Positions 17,570 to 27,257 of a stretch of 64,000 nucleotides of DNA are shown in pieces. The first letter of the stretch is position 1; each line of letters starts with the position of its first letter. The notes under the pieces were generated by a model. The model saw only the letters and a program-made list of their open reading frames with translations, was not told where the DNA came from and did not search any database. Source of the stretch: CAVQCT01 sp964371785 (GTDB taxonomy: Bacteria > Zixibacteria > MSB-5A5 > GN15 > FEB-12); the NCBI GenBank assembly GCA_964371785.1, contig CAYJOL010000001.1, positions 529,442 to 593,441 of the forward strand, in the 5' to 3' direction. The translations under genes and the position numbers were made by a program.

Positions 17570-18812
17570 TTGTTGGCGCTGCAATCGAATCAAGCAAATT
17601 GGCGAACTCGTGGACCATGTGTCCGGAAGAATATTTGCGGGCATATTCCGGATTCGGCCCGATGTCCAACTTCCCATTCAACGATGATTCTATGAGCCGG
17701 GATAGATATTCCGCAGCCGGTTCAGTTTGATCAACGGTAAATACGAAGCTATTGGGTATCTGACTGACTATCTCCCTGACCACACTGCCCGTGGGAGCGC
17801 AAACAAGCAATGCGCGCCCTGATGCCAGCATGTCAAAGACACGGATTGGCAGGACTCCGGCGGCGCTATCGGCCAATCCCAAATACAGGGCCGATGTCTC
17901 CGATAAGATCCGTATTGTCTCAGCCCGCGCGGTCCGCGGATACTGGTCGATCATACCGCGCATGCCGAATTGATCAACCATCGCATCCCAGTTGTCTATT
18001 TGCACCGGCCCGACTTGAACCAACTTTACATTTTCGAGCAATTCAGGCCGTGTCTCTCTAATCTTTGCCAGTGTCGCAAACAACGGTGCGACCGGACGAA
18101 GGTCATCCAGGGTTCCGAGTATCCCTATTCGGAACTGGTTCGAATCTTTGGGCAGCGACCATAATGCTGCCCGCTCGCTATCATAGCTATTGAAAACAAC
18201 CCGGCCTCTGCCTAAATAATCTGATATAGCAGGGTTCACCACGGTAATTTCAGAGGCACGTTCAGAGACGCTCTTCAGTAGTTCTCTGGCTTTGGCAACG
18301 AGACGCCTGCTTTCGAACCAATCCTCCGCTTTGTAAAGTGTCCAGAAATCCCTGAAGTCGGCTACCCACGGCAGGTGAAACTCCTCGGCAAGCTTAAGAC
18401 CCACAAGATGCGAGGAAATAGGTGGTGAGGTGGTAATAACCGCGTGATACTGCCTGTTTTCAGCCAGCACCCGACCCAGCCGCACGGCCGGTTTGACCCA
18501 TCCTTTTTTTGGGTCCGGAAACATGCGCTCCCCCGCCCTCCGCGCTTTGTCAATGAAGGTGTCTTTTACAGTTCGCATCCCCAGCAGGTACATCAGCCGC
18601 TGCGGGTCATGAGAGCCGCTTCGATAGATGCGAGCTTGATCCACACCGTCAAGAAGTTCCGGTTCATAGACACGATACGCCACCGGCTTGACTGTCAGCA
18701 CATCGCACTCGTATCCAAATCTCGGCAGCAGTTTGTACAGTGCCAGCGGTCGGGCTACACCGGCTCCACCCAGGGGTGGAAAGTAATAACAGATGAGCAG
18801 TACCCGTTTCAT
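17562..18812 (-). CDS. Glycosyltransferase, GT4-like
   Basis: GT-B-fold glycosyltransferase of 416 residues, probably acting at the cytoplasmic face on a lipid- or cell-surface glycan. It opens with VLLICYYFPPLGGAGVARP, the pattern of GT4 enzymes beside surface polysaccharide genes; the acceptor-side motif WVADFRDFW and the C-terminal donor region IRVFDMLASGRALLVC follow. The exact sugar is not predictable. Its ATG overlaps the stop of the next upstream gene as ATGA, so the two form one unit. The 3' end overlaps the protease gene tail to tail by 8 bases. Confidence 0.82.
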   Translation of the reverse strand: MKRVLLICYYFPPLGGAGVARPLALYKLLPRFGYECDVLTVKPVAYRVYEPELLDGVDQARIYRSGSHDPQRLMYLLGMRTVKDTFIDKARRAGERMFPDPKKGWVKPAVRLGRVLAENRQYHAVITTSPPISSHLVGLKLAEEFHLPWVADFRDFWTLYKAEDWFESRRLVAKARELLKSVSERASEITVVNPAISDYLGRGRVVFNSYDSERAALWSLPKDSNQFRIGILGTLDDLRPVAPLFATLAKIRETRPELLENVKLVQVGPVQIDNWDAMVDQFGMRGMIDQYPRTARAETIRILSETSALYLGLADSAAGVLPIRVFDMLASGRALLVCAPTGSVVREIVSQIPNSFVFTVDQTEPAAEYLSRLIESSLNGKLDIGPNPEYARKYSSGHMVHEFANLLDSIAAPTIT

Positions 18813-19927
18813 GATGACGCACGTCTCCCGGTCACTAACCGCTTCATCAAATCAATCTGAGCGGCAATATTTTCTTCGAAGACCGCTTCACGCTTAACCC
18901 GTTCCAGATTTCGGCGACGCATAGATTCCCGCAAGCTTCCACTGTCTACCACATTTGACACTGCCTGACTGAGCGAGGGTTCATCGTCCTGAATAAACAG
19001 AAATCCGGATTCCGGAGTAAGCCACTCTCGTACACCCTCGATATCTGCCCCTATGGGCACCAGACCGAGCGCCATAGCCTCAATCAGAGATACTGGCGAT
19101 GAGTCAGAGCGCGAAGCAGACAGATAGATGTCATGTTTGTTCATGAATCTAAGGAACTCCAAACGCGGCATTTTTTCATAGAACTCAATCCCATCCCCCA
19201 CCAAAGCACTGGCGAACCGCATAAACGAGGCTGCCTGTGACCCGAACGCAGGAAAGGTAAGACGGATCTTCCCGGTATTGACCAGTGGTGCGAGCGCTTT
19301 CACAATAAACAGGTTGTTATACACCGGCTCCTGCATACGTGGGATGATCACCCGCACCGGGTTTCCAAACTGATAATCACGCTTGTGTAAAGCCAGATAT
19401 TCTTGCTCTATCCCCCACGGATAGATTTCCTGATGCTTAAGTGACGCCAGCTTTTGCGCTTGCGATATGATGTATCGAGAATCTCCGACGATTGCGTCAG
19501 CATGTTTCAATGCGAAGGCGGTCTTGTATTTGTGAAGGCGGGATTTGCGAGGCACTAAGAGAATATCCGATCCCCAGACGTGGCATACGAGCGGCAGCTT
19601 CCTGCCTATGATCGCCAATGCGGCAATGAAGCCGTACCCCGAAGCAAAGTGCGGGTTGATGATATCGGGTGTGAATCGCGATATTATCTTACGAATTTGA
19701 GGCACCGCCAGAACATAGTGAAGCGTGCGAAGCGGTCCGTGACTTTTCAATCTGAGGTGCCGAACCGGCCCATCTTCGAGAGACAGCAGGAGAACGCAGC
19801 ATTTCTGGCGGCGAAGCTCCGCGAGGTATCTCGCGGTGTGAAACGACCCGGCGTCCGCCAGCATGAGCACTTTCAACCGCTTCTGTCTCAAACGAGTCTC
19901 CCCAACAGGCTCTTCCGCGTATAGCAT
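18809..19927 (-). CDS. Glycosyltransferase, GT4 family
   Basis: Glycosyltransferase of 372 residues. The N-terminal LKVLMLADAGSFHTARYLAE and PDIINPHFASGYGFIAAL, followed by CHVWGSDILLVP, are typical of a GT4 branch; the donor-binding region has SRSDSSPVSLIEAMALGLVP with the expected E-x7-E pattern region. It closely resembles in motif order the glycosyltransferase at 48724-49794 (DIIN-H-A-G-G and VWGTD), so the two are probably paralogues. The ATG at 19927 overlaps the FemAB-like gene by 40 bases; a TTG at 19876 would avoid this. Confidence 0.85.
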   Translation of the reverse strand: MLYAEEPVGETRLRQKRLKVLMLADAGSFHTARYLAELRRQKCCVLLLSLEDGPVRHLRLKSHGPLRTLHYVLAVPQIRKIISRFTPDIINPHFASGYGFIAALAIIGRKLPLVCHVWGSDILLVPRKSRLHKYKTAFALKHADAIVGDSRYIISQAQKLASLKHQEIYPWGIEQEYLALHKRDYQFGNPVRVIIPRMQEPVYNNLFIVKALAPLVNTGKIRLTFPAFGSQAASFMRFASALVGDGIEFYEKMPRLEFLRFMNKHDIYLSASRSDSSPVSLIEAMALGLVPIGADIEGVREWLTPESGFLFIQDDEPSLSQAVSNVVDSGSLRESMRRRNLERVKREAVFEENIAAQIDLMKRLVTGRRASS

Positions 19928-20817
19928 TTATATGTATAAGTCCGGCTTCCCCACTTTTCCTTGTAACTGCTCAACGAGTCGGCGTCTGATGGTGAAGCAC
20001 CCAGATTGAGCGTCTTTACGCCTCGAGAAGCTGTTTGTCGGGCCAGGGCATGGAGCATGAACTGATTGGACTTCAGGAATGAATAGGTCTTGTCATAATA
20101 GACCTGCCAATTGAGTACCATTTCATCCTCGATGAGATTTATATGCGAACTTACCGCATGACCTTCGTGCTCGCACCATGTCCAGATGATTCTTCTTTCG
20201 ATTTGTGACAACTCAGCCAACGCATGAAAGAATTCGGGCGGGTATTTTGGTTTGCGCTTGTGACGATTTTCGGTCAAGCGCATGAGTTCAAGGAACCGGG
20301 TCATGTGACGTGTGCTATCGAATGCTTCAACCGCGACTCCTTCACGCTCGGACTTGCGGATTTCCGACTGGAGTTTCTTGTCCGGAGGGAGCCAGTCGGC
20401 GGCTGAGATGTCAACCAACTGGGTCGAACACGCCACAACCTCCATGTCGAGAGCCGGAGTGAACGTGTTATGGTAGTCGTACAGGAATAATTTGACGTAC
20501 CCGATTTGACACAGGACCTCAGAGAAAAGCCCTGCCGTTCTGGCGCGATCGTCCGGCGGCACCGAGGATTTGAAGAATATCTGCCCGTAGCATCCGTCGG
20601 GCATTGCCTGGAATCTTAGCAGCGGCTCCCGACCGAATTCAATTCCCGGAAGAACCGCGGTGATTTCTCCTTCGGATTCACCCACCCAGGCGACGGGACG
20701 CCCGCCAACAGTTTCCCACAGCCGCATGAAACCGGCAGATGCAAACAGGGAATCGCCGATCAGCGCTTGAAGCGCCGACGGCTCAAGGTCATTCCAATGG
20801 TATCGAGAGATCTTCAT
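19888..20817 (-). CDS. FemAB/GNAT-like acyl- or aminoacyl-transferase
   Basis: A 309-residue protein of the FemAB-like GNAT type (often called BioF2-like acetyltransferase). Supporting stretches are LQSEIRKSEREGV, EFFHALAEL, GHAVSSHINLIEDEMVLNWQ and FLKSNQFMLHALARQ, where the last two fit the acyl-CoA-side strand and helix of this fold. Members transfer acyl or aminoacyl groups to sugars, peptides or lipids; the substrate here is unknown. Location beside two glycosyltransferases suggests decoration of a surface glycan. Its ATG overlaps the upstream stop by one base (TAATG). Confidence 0.7.
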   Translation of the reverse strand: MKISRYHWNDLEPSALQALIGDSLFASAGFMRLWETVGGRPVAWVGESEGEITAVLPGIEFGREPLLRFQAMPDGCYGQIFFKSSVPPDDRARTAGLFSEVLCQIGYVKLFLYDYHNTFTPALDMEVVACSTQLVDISAADWLPPDKKLQSEIRKSEREGVAVEAFDSTRHMTRFLELMRLTENRHKRKPKYPPEFFHALAELSQIERRIIWTWCEHEGHAVSSHINLIEDEMVLNWQVYYDKTYSFLKSNQFMLHALARQTASRGVKTLNLGASPSDADSLSSYKEKWGSRTYTYKCYTRKSLLGRLV

Positions 20818-23045
20818 TACCTGCGTATGAGCAGCAGTTTGCCTTTTCCGACATTGCCATCGACATCGGTGATGACAAACAAATACACACCCGACGCCAC
20901 CTCTTTCCCCCTATCATTGCGACCATCCCAGGAAGCCAGCGGCATTTCACGGATTTTTTCACCGGCGGCGGTAAAGATCCTGATTGTTCCCGCCTTATCC
21001 AGATTGAAATTCACCCGGTCGCCGGCGCCCGTGACAATGAACGGATTGGGGAACGCTACGACATCGTTCACCGAACTTACCGGCGGCCCGTAGACACCCG
21101 GAGTCCGGGTGAATCCCGAGGTGGTTGCGATGTAGACGGCGCCAGTCTTCCGGTCAATTCTTACACTATTGATATAATCACCTGCAATGTTGCTGTTCAG
21201 CGTATTGAACACCGTGACATCACCGGTGACAGCTTCACGGAACGCCAACCCGTCTTTGGTTCCAATCCACAGATTGCCGCGACCATCGAATTCCAGGGCC
21301 GTGATATCCGAACTGATTCCCGCCGGGAGTATGACGTCGACAAACCGGTCAATGCCTATATCATATCGTGAGAGGCCGAAATTCGTTCCTACCCAGAGCG
21401 CACCATCGGCGGCATACCTCACCACCCGGACATTGTTCGAGATCAGCGCAGAGTTTTCACGCAGAAGATGACGGAAACTTATGTCGGTTTGAAACGGATT
21501 AGCACCCACCTGAGCGACATAGACTCCATCGGTCTCATTGCCTACCGCAAGTTCTCCGTTGTAGATATCAATCGAGGTAACGTAGTGATCGCTCAATCCA
21601 TTCGGCACACCGAGGGAGTCCCAGCCGGAACGGTCATTCAGATTGTTTAGATCGGCGATCACGACCGGATAATTATTGACCGCTCTGTAACAAGTGGCGT
21701 ATAGATAGCGGCCATCGGTAGCCAGATCGGTATTGATAATGTAAGTGTAGCTGAAGGGAGGATTATCCGAGTTGCCAATCATCGGTGTGTTGGTCTGATT
21801 GTACCTGACCACCGAGTCACCCGCGTAGTACCAGAGACCTCCGCCTTCAGTACCGAACCAGATGTTATCAAGGGAATCGACTACTATTTTGGTAGAGACG
21901 CGATTCCCCTGCGTGATCTTCACCCAGGAGCTGTCGACCAACACTGCACCCTGGTCGATCTGGAACCCCCCGAACAGACGCCCAGTATTATCGACAGCCA
22001 AATCAGTAACCACGTTCCCCGGCAGCCCAGTGAAGGCATACCGGCGAAAAGTTCCAGTGCTGTTCTCAAAGATTCCGCCGCTTCCCGATGCCACCCACCG
22101 ATACACACCCGTATTGAACCCTGTAATGCCGGTCCCGCTCACGCCGGTAATCGAATAATACGAGGCTCCGGCCGTAACAAAGTAACCGCAACCGCTGTCG
22201 CTGTAAAAGAAGAGAGTATCGTTTTCCACCTTCAAATCGGTCACCACCGACGGCCGTCGAGGAAGTACCGGCGTGAAAACGGTATCGCCGGTACCTGAGT
22301 CGACATCCAGTCGGAACAGTCCGCGGGAACTGGCAATATACAGATTCGATTCGAATCGCGTCACTCGCATAACGGTATCACTGCCAAGCTCAGGGTGATT
22401 GCCCAATCCGAAAGTAATCCAACTGGCAGGCGATTTGAGAAGCAACGGGTTACTGCGATCAGCCACCGCAAGACCGTTGGAGGTGGCAATCCAGATAGAA
22501 TCGTGCTCAAGCATGATGTCGTTGATCATTGGCGACGGATTCAAATCGCCGAACAATTGGTAACTGTCCTGAATCTGCCCGCCGTCGTTAACTTTGGAGA
22601 ACAAAACGAGACTGTTTGCCGCGCCAATCCAAAGGTAGTCACCATCATCGGCGACACACTTCAGCGTAAACAGACTATTGTCGTTGTCAAAAAACAGGAA
22701 CTGCTCGGAGTTCACATCGTCGAAACGAATCAGCCGGCCGAATCCCGTGACCCACTTTTGCCCGGAGGCGTCGACAATAACGTCGGTGATGTCATTGGTA
22801 CCGAGGCCATCGAGATTCCGATATTCCTTCCCCTTGAGGGCGGGATCGGTTATGGCCAGCACACCGCCGGAGCTGGCGACAAATAACGTATCATCAATCA
22901 TGCGCATTCGACGCACGTCCTTGAACGAGGTGAAGTTTGCGCACTCAAGCTCGCCGGAGAAAGCAGTGACCGAACCGGCCGGGAGAGCCGTCACCAGGGC
23001 TATGAGGGCGACGAAAATCGCTGTGATATTCTTTGCAAAAACCAT
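20817..23045 (-). CDS. Secreted beta-propeller protein with two-component-regulator-type repeats and sorting domain
   Basis: Exported protein of 742 residues. The ATG at 23045 gives a signal peptide (NITAIFVALIALVTALPAGS); a GTG at 23093 is less likely. The body consists of repeated propeller blades with the pattern (I/L)W(I/V)GT..GL, for example DNIWFGTEGGGLWYY, GALWVGTNFGLSRYD and GNLWIGTKDGLAF, the Reg_prop repeat known from hybrid sensor kinases. There is no kinase domain. The end (FPNPF, then DLA..SWDGRNDRGKEVASGVY and a basic finish) is an FlgD-like sorting domain, also seen in the C25 protease. Role unknown; probably binding or sensing at the surface. It overlaps lnt by 46 bases. Confidence 0.75.
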   Translation of the reverse strand: MVFAKNITAIFVALIALVTALPAGSVTAFSGELECANFTSFKDVRRMRMIDDTLFVASSGGVLAITDPALKGKEYRNLDGLGTNDITDVIVDASGQKWVTGFGRLIRFDDVNSEQFLFFDNDNSLFTLKCVADDGDYLWIGAANSLVLFSKVNDGGQIQDSYQLFGDLNPSPMINDIMLEHDSIWIATSNGLAVADRSNPLLLKSPASWITFGLGNHPELGSDTVMRVTRFESNLYIASSRGLFRLDVDSGTGDTVFTPVLPRRPSVVTDLKVENDTLFFYSDSGCGYFVTAGASYYSITGVSGTGITGFNTGVYRWVASGSGGIFENSTGTFRRYAFTGLPGNVVTDLAVDNTGRLFGGFQIDQGAVLVDSSWVKITQGNRVSTKIVVDSLDNIWFGTEGGGLWYYAGDSVVRYNQTNTPMIGNSDNPPFSYTYIINTDLATDGRYLYATCYRAVNNYPVVIADLNNLNDRSGWDSLGVPNGLSDHYVTSIDIYNGELAVGNETDGVYVAQVGANPFQTDISFRHLLRENSALISNNVRVVRYAADGALWVGTNFGLSRYDIGIDRFVDVILPAGISSDITALEFDGRGNLWIGTKDGLAFREAVTGDVTVFNTLNSNIAGDYINSVRIDRKTGAVYIATTSGFTRTPGVYGPPVSSVNDVVAFPNPFIVTGAGDRVNFNLDKAGTIRIFTAAGEKIREMPLASWDGRNDRGKEVASGVYLFVITDVDGNVGKGKLLLIRR

Positions 23046-24517
23046 GTCGCAAGCAATATAAAGGTTATTGAAATCGTTAACAAGAACGACCACCTGCCAA
23101 TCACATCACCATATCTCGTAAAGACTGAGTATTCGTCCAGGGAGTTCAATTTACCCACCAGCGATGCTGCTTCGTAAATGGGCAGTTTCTCGCGGATGCG
23201 GCCATAGTTGTCCACAATGTAAGTCAATCCGCTGTTTCCGACCCGTGCGCCCCAGATTCGGTTTTCGACTACGCGGGTGACGAATATCCGTGAGTGCATG
23301 TAGATTCCCATGGATCGACCAAACCAGGTGTCATTGGTAATACCGACGAGAAAATCCGCACCGCTCAGAACGGCTCCCCGAACAAACTCCGGGAATGTAG
23401 ACTCAAAACAGATCAGGACGGAATACAGGTGATCGGGCAATTTGAACAGATGGGCCGAATCTCCGGGGTAGAAATCCGACCACCACTGCACTGAAGTACC
23501 TATAAAAGAGAGATACTTCCTTAGAAAATCCTGTTCGAGAAAGCCTAATTGATCCTGATACGGCACATGTTCGGAAAACGGGACCAGCTTGACCTTATCA
23601 TAGCGCTGAAGCATTCGGCCGTCCGGACCGAATTGAAAGCAGGAATTGAAGTACCGCGACTTTCCGTTGATCGCCGAAACTCCCAGTCCGCCGACCAGAT
23701 TAAACGCCTTCGATTCGGCCGCAATGTCACCGACGCGCTGGCGGCATTGGGGGTTGTTGGTTAAGTAGCATGGTACAGCGGTCTCCGGCCAGACATAGAG
23801 TCCGATACCGGTATCGTTGATTTGTCGCGTGAGATCATCATAGACTTGGAATGCCTGAAATTCGTTCCCTCTGTCCCACTTTATATCAAGCGGGACGTTC
23901 CCCTGGAGTAGCGCTACCCGAAATTTGCCGGGGACGGGGTATTTGGGCATCACCACCCAACCATACGCCAGAAGCGAAACGATTATGGCGGCCGATACGA
24001 ATACGGCTGTAACTCTCCGCTCCGCACTGAGCTCAGACCGAAAGATCTGCCAGACCAGAACATTGACCGCCACAATTACAAACGAAAGTCCATGCTCGCC
24101 GATTACCGACACGATCTGAAGTAGATACAAATAATAAGCCTGACTGTAGCCGAGGTCCGACCATGGAAACGCAAACTGAGAAAGAGTACGGAAATACTCC
24201 ATCCCGACCCACAGAAAGGGAATCGCGATACATCCGAAGAGGGGTCTGAATCGGTACACCTTGTTGAAAATCATGAGGATCGCGGCGTAATAGAAGGCCA
24301 CGATAATAATCGCCGCCAGGATTCCCAGAATGGTTACCTGGGCAACCCAGTACAGCGTGAACAGATTGAAGAAGAATCCGAAGAAGTATGCGGCGTTAAA
24401 AGCGGTTCGGCCCTTCAGCGAACTGATGATCATAAGCGGCCTGACAAGCGAGAGCCACGCCAGGAAACCCAGATATCCGGGATAGAACGACAGGGACAGC
24501 AGAAACGACCAGACCAT
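23000..24517 (-). CDS. lnt: Apolipoprotein N-acyltransferase Lnt
   Basis: Inner-membrane enzyme that adds the third acyl chain to lipoproteins in Gram-negatives. The N-terminal half has six or seven membrane segments; the periplasmic nitrilase domain carries the catalytic triad: glutamate in WPETAVP, lysine in YDKVKLVPFSEHVP and cysteine in LICFESTFPEF. A last membrane segment lies near the C-terminus (LLTISITFILLATWFL). Length is 505 residues. The ATG at 24517 is the first start in frame; the frame stays open for about 32 codons upstream without a standard start codon. The small lipoprotein at 59978-60406 would be one substrate. Confidence 0.93.
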   Translation of the reverse strand: MVWSFLLSLSFYPGYLGFLAWLSLVRPLMIISSLKGRTAFNAAYFFGFFFNLFTLYWVAQVTILGILAAIIIVAFYYAAILMIFNKVYRFRPLFGCIAIPFLWVGMEYFRTLSQFAFPWSDLGYSQAYYLYLLQIVSVIGEHGLSFVIVAVNVLVWQIFRSELSAERRVTAVFVSAAIIVSLLAYGWVVMPKYPVPGKFRVALLQGNVPLDIKWDRGNEFQAFQVYDDLTRQINDTGIGLYVWPETAVPCYLTNNPQCRQRVGDIAAESKAFNLVGGLGVSAINGKSRYFNSCFQFGPDGRMLQRYDKVKLVPFSEHVPYQDQLGFLEQDFLRKYLSFIGTSVQWWSDFYPGDSAHLFKLPDHLYSVLICFESTFPEFVRGAVLSGADFLVGITNDTWFGRSMGIYMHSRIFVTRVVENRIWGARVGNSGLTYIVDNYGRIREKLPIYEAASLVGKLNSLDEYSVFTRYGDVIGRWSFLLTISITFILLATWFLQRISQRFSSPS

Positions 24518-24599
24518 CAGTTCCAGTCGTCTTTTGCGCAGTTCAACATTTGCCGGAACAATAAAACGGCCAAGCTTTTTCAGCGTTTGTGTCAGGGGG

Positions 24600-26138
24600 C
24601 TATCCTCGAATAATCAGCGACTTTCCGGTCATCTCACGGGGCTGTTCGATACCCATGAGGTCAAGAATAGTGGGGGCGACATCGGCCAGCACGCCACCTT
24701 CGCGAAGCGATCTAATCGGGAGCTTCCCCGATGTATCACACACAATAAACGGCACCAGATTGGTCGTGTGGGCGGTAAACGGTCCACCGGACTCAGGATC
24801 TACCATCATTTCGGCGTTTCCGTGATCGGCGGTAACGAGCGCAACACCACCGACCTTCTCAACCGCGGCGATCAACCTTCCGAGTCCCCGGTCCACAGCT
24901 TCGGCCGCCTGCTTGGCGGCCTCGAACACACCGGTATGGCCGACCATATCACAGTTAGCATAGTTCAGCAGGACAAAATCGAATTTGCCTGATGTAATTT
25001 GCTCCACCGCATGATCGGTCAATTCCACGGATGACATTTCCGGCTTGAGGTCATAGGTAGCTATCCTGGGCGATTGGATCATCTGCCGCTCTTCACCCGC
25101 GAACGGTTCTTCCCGGCCGCCATTGAAAAAGAAGGTCACATGGGCATACTTTTCCGTCTCGGCGGTGTGCAGTTGTTTCAGTCCTCTTTCCGAGAGGATC
25201 TCGGCGAGGATCCGGTTGAGCTTGATCGGCTGATAGGCAACCGATGCTCCCGTCATTTCCTCGTCATAATTCGTCATCGTTACCAGATGGACACGGGGGT
25301 TGTCCGGATGATTGATTCCCGGAAGATTGTTCCCCATAAACATATAACACAGTTGCCGGGCGCGATCGGCCCTGAAGTTGAAATAGATGATAGTATCGCC
25401 GTCTTTGATTCGTCCTTTGCCCGAGTCGCCCAGGTCCACAATGAACGGAACTATAAATTCGTCAGTCACATTGTGTTTATACGATGCCTCGATTCCTTCT
25501 ATCGGGTCGCGATATTTCTCCCCGACACCGTGCACCGCCGCCTCATATGCCTTATCGGTTCGTTCCCAACGTTTGTCGCGATCCATGCCATAATATCGGC
25601 CGCCCACGGTTGACACTTGTCCGACCCCGATTTCCTTGAATCTGGCGACTACCTGATTCATGTAACCCTTGCCAGCCGTCGGCGAAGTATCCCGGCCATC
25701 CATCAACGCGTGCAGGTAGAGTTGCTTCACTTTACGTTGTTTAGCCAATTCAGCTAACGCAAACAGGTGGTTCATCGATGAATGCACCTGTCCGTCGGAA
25801 ACGAGTCCGAAAAGGTGTACCGCGTTTCCGTTTTCCACGGCCCTGTCCATCGCTGTAACAAAGGCCTCGTTTTTGAAAAAGTCGCCCGTCTCAATATCAT
25901 TATCGATTCTGGTGATGTCCTGATACACAACGCGTCCCGCCCCAAGATTCAAGTGACCGACTTCACTGTTGCCCATCTGCCCGACCGGCAATCCGACTGC
26001 CTTGCCGGATCCATCGATTTTCGTGTGTGGACAAGTCTTTATAAGTCGGTCGTAAGTCGGTTTGTAAGCGGCGGCTATGGCATTATCGGGCAGCGGGTCC
26101 CGAAGTCCGAATCCGTCCATGATACAAAGAAGAATCAT
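24600..26138 (-). CDS. gpmI: 2,3-bisphosphoglycerate-independent phosphoglycerate mutase
   Basis: Glycolytic enzyme interconverting 3- and 2-phosphoglycerate, using two Mn ions and a phosphoserine. The start ILLCIMDGFGLRDP supplies metal ligands, MGNSEVGHLNLGAGR contains the catalytic serine, and DGRDTSPTAG, HVTFFFNGGREEPF and VTADHGNAEMM complete the family set. Length is 512 residues, as usual. It lies 3 bases downstream of purM and 82 bases upstream of lnt, probably one transcript. Confidence 0.96.
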   Translation of the reverse strand: MILLCIMDGFGLRDPLPDNAIAAAYKPTYDRLIKTCPHTKIDGSGKAVGLPVGQMGNSEVGHLNLGAGRVVYQDITRIDNDIETGDFFKNEAFVTAMDRAVENGNAVHLFGLVSDGQVHSSMNHLFALAELAKQRKVKQLYLHALMDGRDTSPTAGKGYMNQVVARFKEIGVGQVSTVGGRYYGMDRDKRWERTDKAYEAAVHGVGEKYRDPIEGIEASYKHNVTDEFIVPFIVDLGDSGKGRIKDGDTIIYFNFRADRARQLCYMFMGNNLPGINHPDNPRVHLVTMTNYDEEMTGASVAYQPIKLNRILAEILSERGLKQLHTAETEKYAHVTFFFNGGREEPFAGEERQMIQSPRIATYDLKPEMSSVELTDHAVEQITSGKFDFVLLNYANCDMVGHTGVFEAAKQAAEAVDRGLGRLIAAVEKVGGVALVTADHGNAEMMVDPESGGPFTAHTTNLVPFIVCDTSGKLPIRSLREGGVLADVAPTILDLMGIEQPREMTGKSLIIRG

Positions 26139-26141
26139 ATG

Positions 26142-27194
26142 CTATTTCACGAGTCTTACTGACTTTTCACCGGCAACAATTCGGCCGATTCGATAAGCCA
26201 TTTCATCCATTCTGCCCAGCTCGGCCAATATTGGGTCAACTTCCAAAGGCGGGACAACCAGAATGTAGCCTATGCCCATGTTAAACGCCGAGTACATGTC
26301 CTCCGAGTCGATATCACCAGCTTCGCGTAGAAAATCAAACAGCGGAAGAACCGGCCAACTGTCCCTGCTGATTTCAGCCTGCGTGTGATCCGGCAAGATT
26401 CTCTTCAGGTTGCCCGGAATGCCCCCTCCGGTTATGTGAGCCATTCCGTGGATTTCGAACTTGCCCAGAAGCGGATGTATCAGCGGGGCATAACACCGAT
26501 GAACCGCCAGCAGAGCATCGGCCACCGTCATCCCCAGCTTATCTATCTTGGTGTTCGGTTTCAGGCCGGCCGCCTCGAAAACCGCCGTTCGCGCAAGCGT
26601 GTAGCCATTGGTGTGAAGGCCGTTTGACGAAAGTCCGATACAAACATCGCCGACTTCTATTGTCGAGCCATTAATAATTCTATCCTCGTCGACCATACCA
26701 ACTATAAACCCGGCGATATCGTATTCCCCCGGTTGATAGAAGTCGTGCATCTCGGCCATCTCTCCGCCAATCAGGGCTACCCCGGCATTTTTGCATCCGC
26801 GACTCATGCCGCTTATGACTTCAACAATTGTATCCGGATCAAGTTTCCCTACCGCGATGTAATCGAGGAAAAAGAGTCCTTTGGCGCCGTGCACCAGGAT
26901 ATCGTTAATACAATGATTGACCAAATCCTCGCCCACCGTATTGTGCCGGCCTGTCATAAACGCGAGTTTAAGCTTGGTGCCGACACCATCGCACGAGGAA
27001 ATAAACACGGGCTGTTTCAAACCGATCATGTCGGGACGAAAGAAACCACCGAATGAGCCAAGTCCGGTCAGGACTTGCGAATTGAAGGTCGAGCCGGCCA
27101 GGTGTTTGATGCGGTCGACCGCTGTTTCCCCCGCTTTTATGTCTACGCCGCTGTCGGCGTAGGTCAATTTTGGCTTTCTTTTGCTTGATTCCAT
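26142..27194 (-). CDS. purM: Phosphoribosylformylglycinamidine cyclo-ligase (AIR synthetase) PurM
   Basis: Purine biosynthesis enzyme forming 5-aminoimidazole ribonucleotide with ATP. Signature stretches are KLTYADSGVDIKAGE at the N-terminus, ISSCDGVGTKLKLAF, INDILVHGAKGLFFLDY, ALIGGEMAEM, IGLSSNGLHTNGYTL and MAHITGGGIPGNLKRI. The start is the ATG at 27194 (350 residues); a TTG at 27221 lies in the -10 to -35 region of the probable promoter and can be dismissed. No other pur genes lie in the window. Confidence 0.96.
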   Translation of the reverse strand: MESSKRKPKLTYADSGVDIKAGETAVDRIKHLAGSTFNSQVLTGLGSFGGFFRPDMIGLKQPVFISSCDGVGTKLKLAFMTGRHNTVGEDLVNHCINDILVHGAKGLFFLDYIAVGKLDPDTIVEVISGMSRGCKNAGVALIGGEMAEMHDFYQPGEYDIAGFIVGMVDEDRIINGSTIEVGDVCIGLSSNGLHTNGYTLARTAVFEAAGLKPNTKIDKLGMTVADALLAVHRCYAPLIHPLLGKFEIHGMAHITGGGIPGNLKRILPDHTQAEISRDSWPVLPLFDFLREAGDIDSEDMYSAFNMGIGYILVVPPLEVDPILAELGRMDEMAYRIGRIVAGEKSVRLVK

Positions 27195-27199
27195 AGGTC

Positions 27200-27228
27200 T
27201 ATATACAAGCGATGCATGCAAAAGTCAA
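27200..27228 (-). promoter_or_regulatory. Promoter of purM, apparently leaderless
   Basis: On the minus strand TTGACT (27228-27223), then exactly 17 bases, then TATATA (27205-27200). Only five bases separate the -10 box from the ATG of purM at 27194. A normal start site 6-7 bases past the -10 box would fall on or within that ATG, so the transcript has no room for a Shine-Dalgarno site. Confidence 0.6.
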
Positions 27229-27257
27229 CTGTCGTGCTTGGGAGCAGAAACCGTCGG

